Under the pieces are notes generated by a model. That model ran no database searches. It worked only from the letters and a program-made list of their open reading frames with translations, and was not told the origin of the DNA. The translations under genes were made by a program, and so were the position numbers. This document shows, in pieces, positions 1 through 9,544 of a stretch of DNA of 64,000 nucleotides; the first letter of the stretch is position 1; every line of letters starts with the position of its first letter. Location: positions 68,069,051-68,133,050 of the forward strand of contig OZ024744.1 in NCBI GenBank assembly GCA_964016885.1. The letters run 5' to 3'. The stretch is from Eledone cirrhosa (lineage: Eukaryota; Mollusca; Cephalopoda; Octopoda; Eledonidae).

Positions 1-876
1 ACCATGTACCCCAGTGTAACCATTCTGGAGCTGTCCAACATGACCATTGAAGTCCCCTGCTAGCATAACGATGTCTCCATCCTCTGTCATTGCGGTTGTT
101 TGTAAAAGTTTCTCATCTTTGCCTAGGCCTGTCTGGGGAGCATAGGCAGAGATGATTGTCAGTAGTCTCCTGCCTACAACTAATCTAAGCTTAATTATTC
201 GATTACTAACTCGAACTACCTCTATTGTCTTATTGATCCATCTCTCAGCCAGGAAAATTCCCACTCTCCCTAATCCATCATCCTTACCTACCCAGAAAAG
301 CTTATAGCTAAGATGTTTGCCTGCGACTAGTCTCGCAGAGGCACCTCTCCATCTCACCTCTTGCACGCAGCACACATCCACATGCCTTCTCTCCAACATC
401 TCTAACACTGTTTCGATATTCCGGGCCACACCTGCAAAAGAAGTGGCCCCTTTTTCAGCCTCACCACTATTGCTGCTGCTACTGGTCTTGCTGGTGGTGC
501 TGAGATCGCTGTTACTGGTATTCATGTCATTGTTGTTGTTTTCGTTGATACTGTTGCTGCTATTACTGTTATTGTAGCTGTTATTATTGTTGTTTTTGTT
601 GATACTGTTCCTACTATTATTGTTGTTGTCATTGTTATTGTCTTTTTCGACCTTACCGCTGTTATTTTTGTTGTTGGTGTTGTTATTGATGGTGTTGTTG
701 TTGGTGTTGTTTGTTTTAGTAATATTTGGTAATTTTAAATCTGTAACAATATCATTGAAAATGATATTGTTCCTCTTTTCCTTCGTAATATTTTCTTTCA
801 GAATAAAAATATAAACAGAGCATATGAATAAATTTACAGTAGAATAACATAACAAATATGTTTTAAATATATAACA
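1..876 (-). pseudogene. LINE ORF fragment: Ser/Asn-rich leader fused to an endonuclease (EEP) domain
   Basis: The minus strand is open without a stop from 876 to the left edge (292 codons), so the gene continues outside the window. Its C-terminal part is a non-LTR retrotransposon endonuclease/exonuclease/phosphatase domain: the catalytic Glu lies in CVQEVRWRG (about 365-340), SAYAPQ is at about 150-133 and GDFNGHVG at about 56-33. This style matches RTE-like LINEs, often misannotated as craniofacial development protein 2-like. Upstream lies a long Asn/Ser/Thr-rich stretch (about 720-440) and then SFAGVARNIETVL, which closely matches a segment of ORF1 in the Tx1-clade LINEs at 23058 and 28952. 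The first in-frame ATG is only at about 524, inside the Asn-rich stretch, so the true start is uncertain. The domain call is secure; the origin of the leader is inferred. Confidence 0.8.
785..876 (-). repeat. Dispersed ~85-bp repeat, left copy
   Basis: The reverse complement of this stretch matches 8970-9048, plus the bases just left of the Helitron at 4605-4619, with only a couple of mismatches over about 80 bases and one small indel. The shared core includes AAACATATTTGTTATGTT and TACTGTAAATTTATTCATATG. It serves as an uninterrupted relative of the site the Helitron entered. Confidence 0.8.
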
Positions 877-1325
877 TTACATTTTCGCATATTTGAATAT
901 AACTGACCCGTCGTACCATGTAATTTACACAAACTCACAATTTCTGATTTTACTGTGGATTTACCCATGCGAAATATTACACAAACTCACAACCTTAAAT
1001 TTTGTACTTCTAACGTTTTTATTTTCCTTCTCTTTGCATGTTCAGTGCTCTTTCTCTCCCACTGTATTTACCTGCCTCTCACATGACCACACTCCTCTCC
1101 ACGCACTCATAATCTTCACCCCCCTTTTCCACTTTCTATCCCTGCCTCTGCTCGCCCCTTACTTCGTCCTCACGCACAGCCCACCTATGTATTCGTTCAA
1201 CCTGTTGGTAGCCCGATGTTTCAATCGAACTATCACCCGTGATTGCCGATTGATAAAGTTGCCACCATTTTAACCTAGTCCACTCTAGGTGGCGGTGGCA
1301 TGCGTCGAACAACCAAGAGACCTGC
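877..1325. other. Non-coding stretch, probably 5' region of the next LINE
   Basis: No recognisable protein is encoded. A small direct repeat 'ttacacaaactcacaa' occurs twice (about 925 and 975). Just before the LINE ORF, at about 1260-1302, GCCACC...CCTAG and CTAGG...GGTGGC could fold into a hairpin. This may be LINE 5' UTR, but the element's 5' boundary is not visible. Confidence 0.4.
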
Positions 1326-2320
1326 TTGGTGGAACGACTGACAACCGGTCAGCCTTCGACCTCTCATTCTCCACCAACTTCGGCACGCACGAGAGGAGCT
1401 AACTTGTCCTCATCTACCCCCTCCTCCCCTTCACCGCAGATTCCGAGCGAATCCAACCCGGCCAACCCCACCACCCCTACAACTGTTAGCTCACCACCCA
1501 ACCTCCGCACTAGTCCCACCGTTAGAACCACTGCTACCTCCTTTACTGACTCACTCACTCCACCGAATCCTAACGCTGGCCCTCTACTGCCGGCTGCTGC
1601 CAGCTCACCACCTGCTTGCGCTCTCTGTGCCCGCACTAGCCGGTACTTAAAGACAATTAAATGTCACCTACGCTACGCAAGCTACCACAGAAGCTGTGTC
1701 GGCATCACCAAAGCTCAAGCCGAAAGGCTTCAACACTGGACCTGTAATCGGTGCCACTTCAGCTCCGACGTATTCCGTGGGGATGCCCCAAGCTTCGATG
1801 ACCAACTCTCTACCGAGGACTTTGCCACAGCCCTCCAGGGTTTCTCCAAATCTAAGCTCATTAACCGGATCCCTAAGGGAGCTCAGAATAGCTTTACACG
1901 TGCCCTCCCTAATTTATTGAAAAACGTTTGCTCGTCCAACAATAGGTCTGACTGGCAGAATTTGTTTTTGTTTCCCCTCATCTCTCTTCACGTGCACAAT
2001 GCGAATTCGGGTTCCCTCACGTCCTCTCTCAAGCGGCAGTTCCAGCTGTTTGAGTCCACCCCAACCACGTCTCATCTCAGTTAGACATCGAGCTCGGTGT
2101 CCACCAACAGACAACTGGTAGACCTCAAGCGAGCGGTCAATGCCAAATTCAACGAATTTGACATTAAAGGGACTGTCCGTCTCCTCCCTTCTCTGTCCTC
2201 TCTTGCTCCGTGCAACTCTGATTCTCTTGAGCAATTGAAAGATAACCACCCATCGGCACCCCCAGATGATCAGCTACACTGGCCCAAACCACCAGATACT
2301 CGAGACCGGTTTACACCACC
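1326..2320 (+). pseudogene. RLE-type LINE ORF, N-terminal part with Cys/His (PHD-like) finger
   Basis: An open frame starts at 1326. Residues 1-95 are rich in Ser, Thr and Pro. A finger follows with CALC, a Cys/His-rich middle (KCHLRYASYHRSC) and CNRC near residues 97-143, fitting a PHD-like C4-H-C3 layout, which is known in several LINE polyproteins. Downstream residues (NRIPKGAQNSF..., then AKFNEFDIKGTVRLL) match the conserved pre-RT region of this LINE group. A TAG at 2082-2084 interrupts the frame, but the same frame continues from 2085 to about 2320, where a frameshift moves the coding sequence to another frame. The start is simply the first ATG; the real start may lie upstream. Confidence 0.65.
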
Positions 2321-3480
2321 GATATCATCAGAAAGGCGATTTCATCCTTCCCCGTTGGGTCAGGCGCGGGAATTGACGGCCTTCATCCTCGACACCTCAA
2401 GGATGGTATCTCCTTATCGGCCGGTGATGCCGGACTCAAGCTCTTGGAGAGTCTGACTCAGTTTGTGAATCAGTTCTCCTCAGTGAATGTTTTCCCGTTC
2501 ATCCGCCCACTGTTCTTCGGTGCGAAGCTATTTGGTCTCACCAAGCCCAACGGGAACCTGCACCCCATTGAGGTTGGCTGCACCCTTCTCCGCCTCACTG
2601 CAAAGGCGTGTTTGCTGTTGGTCTCCGACTCACTGGCGGAGAAATCCTCCCCCATCCAGCTGGGGGTGGGTACCAAGTTGGGATATGAGGCTGCTGTCCA
2701 CGCTACCAGAACATTTACCAACTTGCCCTCCTCGTCCCCCAAGGTCATCCTCAAACTTGACCTCAGGAACACCTTTAACTCCATCAGCCGCGACGTTGTC
2801 CTCGGCTCAGTAAGAGAGAGGGTCCCACAACTCTATCACTTTGCTTGGCAGGCTTATCGGGAGCCCTCGTAGCTCTCTTTCAGTAACCAAATCATCACCT
2901 CTACCTCTGGAATCCAACAGGGTGACCCACTCGAGCCCGCTCTGTTTGCACTGGGCATTGATGACGTCATCAATGTCTGGTACCTTGACGACGCCTGTTT
3001 AGGGGGAACTCCGGATATGGTTCTCGCCACTGCCAACAAGGTGGTTGAGGAACTTGGGCGCCGGGATCTCCAGATCAATAGCTCCAAATGTGAGCTTTGG
3101 ATCCTCAACGACCCGGCTTCTCAACACCAACAGCTAATCAACCTGTTTGCAGAGTCCTTCCCTTCAATCGCGGCGGTCCCTCCCCCATCGGCTTGGTGCT
3201 CCTTAGGAGCCCCAATCACAGACCTTGCCTTCGAGTCAATCTTCCAATCGAAGATGGTTGGCCTTGAGCAGCTGCTGAAGAATATTGAAGTTATCGAACC
3301 CATCAAGGTTTCTTCATACTCAGGAACTACCTGTCTATTCCTAAGCTTCTGTATCTGCTCAGGGTCAGCCCCTCTCACAGATTTCCGTCCTGCCTCCAAC
3401 GCTTCGACGACCTAATATTCGAGAGACTCGAGTGCCTGGTCAATGTTATACTCTCTCCAGAGTCCCGCGATCAGGCTGCG
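2310..3480 (+). pseudogene. RLE-type LINE ORF, reverse transcriptase part
   Basis: After the frameshift the frame reads GSGAGIDGLHPRHLKDG, then RT blocks: LTKPNGNLHPIEVG (finger), LKLDLRNTFNSI (motif A), GIQQGDPLEPALF (motif B) and VWYLDDACLGG (motif C, YLDD in place of the common YADD). A TAG at 2870-2872 interrupts the frame between motifs A and B, yet the frame resumes at once. The spacing between motif B and YLDD looks short, suggesting a small deletion near 2960. Another frameshift falls near 3340, and QRFDDLIFERLECLVN is read in a different frame to about 3480. RT identity is clear; the protein is not functional as it stands. Confidence 0.8.
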
Positions 3481-4445
3481 TTGCCCAAGCAATTTTAGGG
3501 GTCTTGGTCTTCGTAAGTGTTCGTCCATCGCTCATCCCTGCTTCCTTTCCTCCACCCATGCTTGCTCCACCCTGGTGAGCAGCATCCTCTCCTCTCCAAT
3601 ATGGACTAGTTCCAACAGGGAGTTGGGTGAAACTCTCCAGCAATGGAGTGAGTTGGGCTTGTCCCTTCCTGAGAAGGTGGAGGACAGTCGAAGTCAGAGA
3701 ACTTGGGACAGCATAAGTTCGAAGGCCACCTTCGACACCATCTTCGTCCAGTCAGATCAGTTTGCAAGGTGCCGCTTACTATCTGCCAGCACCAAATACT
3801 CAGGCGACTGGGTCGATGCCCTACCCGTGGCCAACGTTGGTGGCCTACTCAGCCTGGACGAACTTCGTGTCTCCATCGCCCTCAGAGTGGGAGCTGACGT
3901 CTGCATGGGTTTAAGGTGCCGATGCGGCAAACTCTTCGACTCCACAGGTCTCCACGGTCTTTCTAGCCGCTTGAATGCCGGCCGCTTCGCATGTCACATG
4001 GATCTAACCCTCCCGGGCGAACATCCCCTCAGTCTTAGAACCATCTGGGTTGTCCAGAAGTGACGGCAAAAGACCTGACGTCCTTACCCTGTGCCCTTGG
4101 TCGAGAGACAGGTGCCTTGTCTGGGACGTCACTGTTAGTGACTCTTTTGCACTCTTCCTCATCCTGAATTCTGCGGTTAGGACGAGAGCCACAGCTTCTG
4201 CAGCCGAGTGGAGTAAGATCCTCAAATACTCTGATCTGTCGTCCAGCTACATTTTTCCGCCTGTGGCTTTCGAGACGTTTGGGGGAGTTGGGCCACTGAC
4301 TGCGAGGTTCCTCTCTTCACTGGCGGCTCGCCTAATAGAGGTAACTGGCGAATCTCACGAGGGCGCTTGGTTGTTCCAGCGCATTAACCTCGCCATCACC
4401 CGAGGCAACGTTGCGAGTGTGCTGGCTTGCCTCGAAAATCATTAG
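3481..4445 (+). pseudogene. RLE-type LINE ORF, C-terminal Cys-rich and restriction-like endonuclease part
   Basis: From about 3490 the frame reads FRGLGLRKCSSIAHPCFL..., then a Cys-rich block CRCGKLFDSTGLHGLS (about 3910-3965). A frameshift near 4010-4050 leads to LSRSDGKRPDVLTL, CPWSRDRCLVWDVTVSD and a tail to the stop at 4443-4445. RPD followed by WDVT is the signature of the PD-(D/E)xK endonuclease of RLE-class LINEs, which nicks the target DNA to prime reverse transcription. The tail GNVASVLACLENH is where such ORFs usually end. Clade assignment is uncertain. Confidence 0.7.
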
Positions 4446-4619
4446 AGAGGTCGTCCAGCACCCGTCGCTGCTGTCTTTTGCTCTGGTGTTGGCTTGGTTG
4501 TTCACCCCTTCCTTTACATTTTCTTTAATATTGCAACATTAAAAGAATATATCCTTCTGAAAGAATCGCGAGCAATTTATAATGTTATCTATGCATTTGT
4601 AATGTTATTTATGTATATA
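4446..4619 (+). other. 3' flank/UTR of the RLE LINE with duplicated short motif
   Basis: No coding potential is seen. The motif TTCTGAAAGAAT followed by ATTTATAATGTTAT or a close variant occurs here (about 4555-4610) and again on the far side of the Helitron (about 9035-9075), consistent with one 3' region split by the insertion. Confidence 0.5.
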
Positions 4620-4649
4620 CTAGCAGTTTAGCCCGGCGTTGCTCGGGTT
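4620..4649 (-). other. Helitron 3' terminus: CTAG plus hairpin
   Basis: On the minus strand ACCCG, an 8-base loop and CGGGCT form a stem of about six pairs including one wobble (4630-4635 with 4644-4649). Six bases later comes CTAG, then the host T. A hairpin close upstream of CTRR is the known Helitron termination signal. Confidence 0.8.
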
Positions 4650-4920
4650 TGTTAATTTGCTATGAAAAGTTACATACAGTTAAACGTAGCTTGAAAGCGC
4701 ATAAGCTTATCAATTAAGTACATAAAGCAGTTGAACCGGTTGTTAATAGTTTCGAACCAATTAGCATTTTGGACAATCAATGATAGGTTAATAATCTTCC
4801 AATAGCGAATTTAGTACATCAAAGTTGCAAGATGGTGGCTCTGATGCCGCTGGGTGTCAGATCTGACCGTTATGGGTGACCCTACCAGTTTTCCAGATAG
4901 CATAGCTCCAGCACCAACAT

Positions 4921-6266
4921 CTATAGCACCTCTTTGTAGACGATATTGCGTATCATCCCTTGAGAAGTGTAAGCAAAAAGTCCATTCCTGCTCCCTACGC
5001 GGGAGCAGGCAACATAAAGTTGGCCATGGGAGAAGCATGGCTCCCCCAAATGGATGCCCGCCACCGACAATGTTTGCCCTTGTGACTTGTTAATAGACAT
5101 GGAAAAACATGGTCTCACCGGGAATTGGGATCGCCGGAAATCGAACTGGATATCTGACGCCGAGGGGAAAAGGTTCATACTTGAAATGAAAACATTCTCC
5201 CCTTTCCCGCACCCCGTTACAATGGTGGCCTCAATCAAGTGGGGCGTCAGTGACTTGACGACCATGCGAGTACCGTTGCACTGCTTTGGTGGACGCAAGT
5301 TCCTTATTAGCATAATGGGACAGCCAACCCTAAGCTTAAGAATGTGAGGTGGGAGCCCTGGGGGCTCAAGGGAATTTAATAACTCAACCGGATAATTAAC
5401 GATATCGTCGAGTCTGACGTCCGGTCGATAGATTTGAAGATGTGTTCTTTACCGGGAAACTTCTCAATCAGCTGCTGGTTAATAAAATTAACCATGGCAT
5501 TTTTCGGAGCAAGGATGGCTCTTTCGCTGAGCCAATCGAGGTTTTTAAAGTTAGATGAGACATTAGGAAAAACTGCTTCCCAAAGGTCAGAAGAGCTGCT
5601 CACAATGTTGCACAGGGAGTCGATTGCTATGCCGCCCTTGTCATCCGCAGGGACCTTGCCCTCACCAAGTGCTAAAATATTCTGAGCAATTGCTGCAGAC
5701 ATGTTGTCACCATGCAAATGAGCACGCATATTTGTGCTCAGGTACAAACTCTTCACCTAGAGCCACAACATGGACGACTTAAGGCAGGCACGCACTTCAT
5801 CAGCTCTTGTCCCTTTGGGTATGACAGGCAGCGTTTGCTGAAAATCCCCTGATAGCAGAAGGGTTACGCCACCCATAGGAGCCGTAGAATCCCTAATGTC
5901 TTTCAGGTTCCTGTCCAATGCCTCAAGGGCACCCTTGTGTGCCATTGTGCACTCATCCCAAACAATGAGGCAACATTTTTTGAGAACCAGAGCTTCGTGT
6001 GAGCTCTTGCTGATATTGCATGTTGGTGTCTCAGTTTTTACTAAATCCAAGGGGTGTTTAAAGGTTGAATGTGCTGTCCTGCCTCCCGGCAGCAAAGTAG
6101 CAGCGATCCCAATCGATGCAACGGCCAACGCAATTTTTTTCTCGTGACGAATCTTAGCGAGAATCAATTTCGTTACAAAAGTTTTTCCGGTAGCCCCAGG
6201 AGCATCGAGAAAGTAAATACCCCCAGTCTGATTTTGAACCGCGTCAATGATAGTTAAATAGGCCAA
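4921..6266 (-). pseudogene. Helitron PIF1-like helicase domain
   Basis: The minus strand encodes a superfamily 1B helicase that in Helitrons is fused to Rep and unwinds DNA during rolling-circle transposition. The Walker A motif is GATGKT (about 6192-6175), Walker B lies in LIVWDECTMAHKGA (about 5970-5930), the sensor-like LLLSGDFQQTLPVIPKG is at about 5860-5810, and the C-terminal motifs INKSQGQTL and [10 protein letters not shown] are at about 5100-5070 and 5025-4990. A stop at 5759-5757 lies in an otherwise continuous frame, and a frameshift separates 5376 from 5313. The end NIVYKEVL, just before 4921, is typical of the family. It is broken but well recognisable. Confidence 0.88.
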
Positions 6267-6305
6267 ACTTTGGTCCGACAGAAGTTTGGGCTCATTTTCC
6301 TTTAA

Positions 6306-7830
6306 TTATTGAGAAAGAGATTCGATGTCATATGCTGTTTCCCGCAACAAATCCGGAGCCAACGTGTTAGCTTCTTCTCTGACGGTTGACGGCAAGCCAT
6401 ACGTCGCCAACTCACTCCCACCCATGTCGAGGAGGGCGTCCTCGATATCAATGAGTGCCCTGTTGTAGATAATGTCGCTGTAACCAACTTCCACTGAAGT
6501 ATACTGCAGATGAGCCAGGCGCAGGAAATCCTCAGACATGAAGTCTCTGTAATTGACCCATAAATATTTGGGATCACCCAATTCACACTTTTGAAGCACA
6601 GTGGCAAAGAGTTCCCGTAGACCTTTAGGTGATTTCAACAAAGCACCCTCTGCTAAAGTGGAATCCCATTGCGAATCATCTTCCAAAAGACCACGCTTAA
6701 AGCAGGCTTCCCGGTACGTATCACATATTTCTCCATCAACAGTTTCGAGGTCCTGAAAACGTTGTGGGCCTACAACTTCATGCAGAAGAAGGCGGAGATG
6801 AAAGCACTCATGCTGACTTGGGGGTACAGTGTAAACCCTTCCAAGACAGCTGTCAAATTTTACACCAGGATGTCTTTCAGCAGCCTGACCTGACTTTCTT
6901 CGCACCCAAGTGTTTTTCGACCATATAAAGTAGAATGGAACCTGGGAGTACACAATTATTTGCGCAAATGTATCGAACTGGCAAAGTTTGGTCCGTAAAG
7001 TAAACCCTTTGCCCATTTTCAAAATGTACCGCAAGCTGTACCGCAAGATGGCGGGGTGACGTTGGTGTAGGGGTAAACCAAATAGGCGCCCAAAAGCTTT
7101 ATTGCTACTGATGTACCGACCCGCCAGGTATTCTGTGACCTCGTCCCTGCTATTTTCAGTTTGAAATGCGAACATTGCGGCATCAGAGCCCTTATTTACA
7201 TATTTGCATATGTATTTTATCGACTTGACGGAAATGCAAAACTCAACGTTGATGTGGGCGTTGAACATCTTCAAGAGAAGCGGGCAGTAAGGGACCACCC
7301 ATCTATTGTCGACTTGACCTCCCCTTACTGTTGTGGTGAAGCCACCGTTCTCGGGCCGTCTCCGCCTGTACAGGGGGTACCAGTCGCCAGCAGTCTGAGT
7401 TTGGTCAACAAATTTGTTTGGGTATCCCTTACTGCACGACCCCCCTCCAGACACGAGTTATGCTCATTAGGACCCGACGCACACGGACCATGTTAGCTTT
7501 GACGATGTCATGTAATTCCTGGTCAGTTGCTGGGTTAGGGATTTCAGCCGAAATGAAGCTGTCTATGGCATTTGAATTGATTTTATCAGCTAACTAAATC
7601 AAAATATTAGCATGTGGCAGCCCTCGTTTTTGCCATTCGACGGTGAACATGTCACATTTTACAGGCCCAAATACCTGACTTTTTTTTTATTAAAGCCATG
7701 AGTTTAGCCAGTTTCAGTCTGAACACTCTGGCAATGAGGTCATGTCTGTTCGAATAATTTTGCCCAGGAAAAAGTTCACGGGCTACATTCCGATTCATAT
7801 GTCTATAGCATTAATCTGTTATATGAAGTG
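6306..7830 (-). pseudogene. Helitron Rep (HUH nuclease) and linker region
   Basis: The frame from 7454 to 6306 contains IKYICKYVNKGSD (about 7215-7175), whose two tyrosines fit the YxxKY catalytic pair of Helitron Rep. Upstream, in broken frames from about 7800, the sequence reads SNRHDLIARVFRLKL, then FGPVKCDMFTVEW and KRGLPHANILI. The last normally carries the HUH metal site; here the second His codon is AAT (Asn, 7608-7606) and a TAG follows three codons later (7596-7594). A frameshift lies near 7690. The Rep N-terminus further upstream is not found. The active site is therefore destroyed. Confidence 0.82.
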
Positions 7831-8969
7831 TTATTTTGCGGGTTGTTATTTGCAATAAGCCGATTGAAAATGCCCCAGATAAACCGTATGCCAATACGGA
7901 ACGCTCAATACGGAACGCTCCACTGCAGTGTTGTCATATAGGGAGTGAAGAGCGACAGAGAGAGTAAAGCAGTTAAATTATAGAGAGGGGGAATATACGG
8001 AACGCTCCACTTGATCATATACATTGTTTCTCTCTCTCTGCAGTGTTGTCATATATGGAGTGAAGAGCGACAGAGAGAGTAGAGCAGTTAAACTATAAAG
8101 AGGAGGAATGATCATGATCTATTTTTGCCCTTATTGTTGATTGATTTGAAATTTTTTTGCTTCTTGACATCTGTTGCTTTTTAATATTTGTTATTTGATG
8201 TAAAATGTAAGTACGTGTATGTAAAATGTAACGTTGAGAGAGCAGTATGTATTTAGTGTTATCGGCTTTTTAAATTTTGATATTTGATGTATGAGTGTCG
8301 CTTAATTATCAAAGTTTTTTTCGCGTTCCCGAACGAAGAGGGGGAATGATCTATTATAGAGAGAGGGAAGAGTTACGGAGAGAGTGAAGTTAAGTAGCCA
8401 TAAGGAGGTGTGTTAAACCTCGAAGCATGAAGAGAGTAAAGCAGTTAAATTATAGAGAGGGGGAATAATTTATTGTAGAGAGAGGGAAGAGCGACGGAGA
8501 GAGTAAAGCTATGGTTGTTGTATAAATCGATGTGTTGCTTAGGTTTCAAAGTTTGTGTCGCGTTCCTTCAAAAGAAGTTTTGTCGTTGTTCTAAACTGTA
8601 ATGGTGATAGGGTAGTAGACGGAGGCAGTAACCTTTTAAAGAGAGTTGCAGAGGAGATTGAGAATGGAGTAGAGGAAAGGATGAACCTTTTAAAGAGAGT
8701 TGCAACATGTATGTAGTTTCATATATTTTTTGATGGTAGTAGTGAGAGGAATGAAGCGTGTAAGAGAGAGGGTTACAGCATGTATTTAGTTTTATCGATT
8801 TTTTTTATAGAAGCAGGACATTTTTGGCAAAAATAATTACGTATTGACCTGACTTGGTAAATTTGGAGCACATTGGGGAAACATCATCAAAATCGGTAGA
8901 GAAATGTGGAAATGCATAAAAATCATACACACACACAGACAGACATCTACCGTTTTATATATAGAGAGA
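7831..8969 (-). other. Helitron 5' non-coding region with short internal repeats
   Basis: No coding remnant is seen. The motif 'gagcgacagagagagtaaag' and relatives, followed by 'cagttaaattatagagaggg', recur at about 7950, 8065, 8430 and 8490. 'aatacggaacgctc' occurs at about 7895 and 7908, with a shorter match at about 7993. 'ccttttaaagagagttgcag' recurs near 8632 and 8686. These may be local duplications inside the element's 5' part. Confidence 0.5.
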
Positions 8970-9216
8970 TTTAAAACATATTTGTTATGTTATTCTACTG
9001 TAAATTTATTCATATGTTCTGTTTATATTTTCATTCTGAAAGAATTACAAACGATTTGTAATGTTATTTATACAACTGTGAATAAAATATTTTCTTTTAT
9101 ATTTACCTTCGCTAGAACGCTGTCTTGTTGACATGTTGACAAAGTCTCCCTCTCTCTGTGTTGTCTGACAGTGCTCTCTCTCTCTCTCTTTCTTGTGTTA
9201 TCCATGTTGAAAGAAA
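8970..9216. other. Right flank of the Helitron; repeat continuation
   Basis: 8970-9048 continues the dispersed repeat also present, inverted, at 785-876. The remainder includes 'gaataaaatattttc' and CT-rich simple sequence at about 9145-9190. No gene is seen. Confidence 0.6.
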
Positions 9217-9544
9217 TAATAATAATAATGATTTCATTTATTGGTCACAAGGGCCAACATATAGGGGACAATTCAAAAGACTGGGACAGTGGGGGTTTAC
9301 ATACACAATATGTAAACAATATAAATAACAATAACAAAATAACAAGAAAAATACAAGAAAAATTCCCCAATAGGGAGGATAACCACCCAGGGTTCACTCA
9401 GGTACCCCACCAATTCTGTATGACCCAACTCTTCGAGAGCACATGGAAAGGTCACCCTTCTCCTCCTCAAATTCACTCACCTACAGGCGCATGATCAGAG
9501 TAGGCCCACTCACATAGGCCATTCTCGCCACATTCACCCACCAT

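Larger units (their letters stand above)
1326..4619 (+). mobile_element. Decayed non-LTR retrotransposon with PHD-like finger, RT and restriction-like endonuclease
   Basis: A single-ORF LINE can be followed through several frames: Pro/Ser/Thr-rich N-terminus, Cys/His finger, reverse transcriptase with a YLDD active site, Cys-rich segment, and a C-terminal domain with the RPD...WDVT pattern of a PD-(D/E)xK restriction-like endonuclease (RLE). This architecture belongs to the RLE-bearing LINEs (R2/NeSL/Hero-like); I cannot place the clade. At least two in-frame stops and four frameshifts make it a fossil. Its 3' flank is split by the Helitron at 4620 and resumes at 8970. Confidence 0.75.
4620..8969 (-). 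mobile_element. Decayed autonomous Helitron
   Basis: Read on the minus strand, the element starts with TC at 8969-8968 (TCTCTCTATATATAAAACGG) and ends with CTAG at 4623-4620, preceded by a short hairpin. These are Helitron hallmarks. The flanking bases are A on the 5' side and T on the 3' side, the usual Helitron target, with no target-site duplication. Between the ends lie Rep (HUH nuclease) and PIF1-like helicase remnants in the expected Rep-to-helicase order. Frameshifts and stops show it is inactive. The repeat at 785-876 supports the join as the empty site. Length is about 4.35 kb. Confidence 0.88.

Noticed and set aside
317..814. Leu-rich plus-strand open frames
   Set aside because: Antisense of the Asn/Ser-rich coding region of the minus-strand LINE ORF.
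893..1273. 126-codon plus-strand open frame
   Set aside because: No recognisable motif; hydrophobic composition from AT- and CT-rich sequence. It is likely LINE 5' flank.
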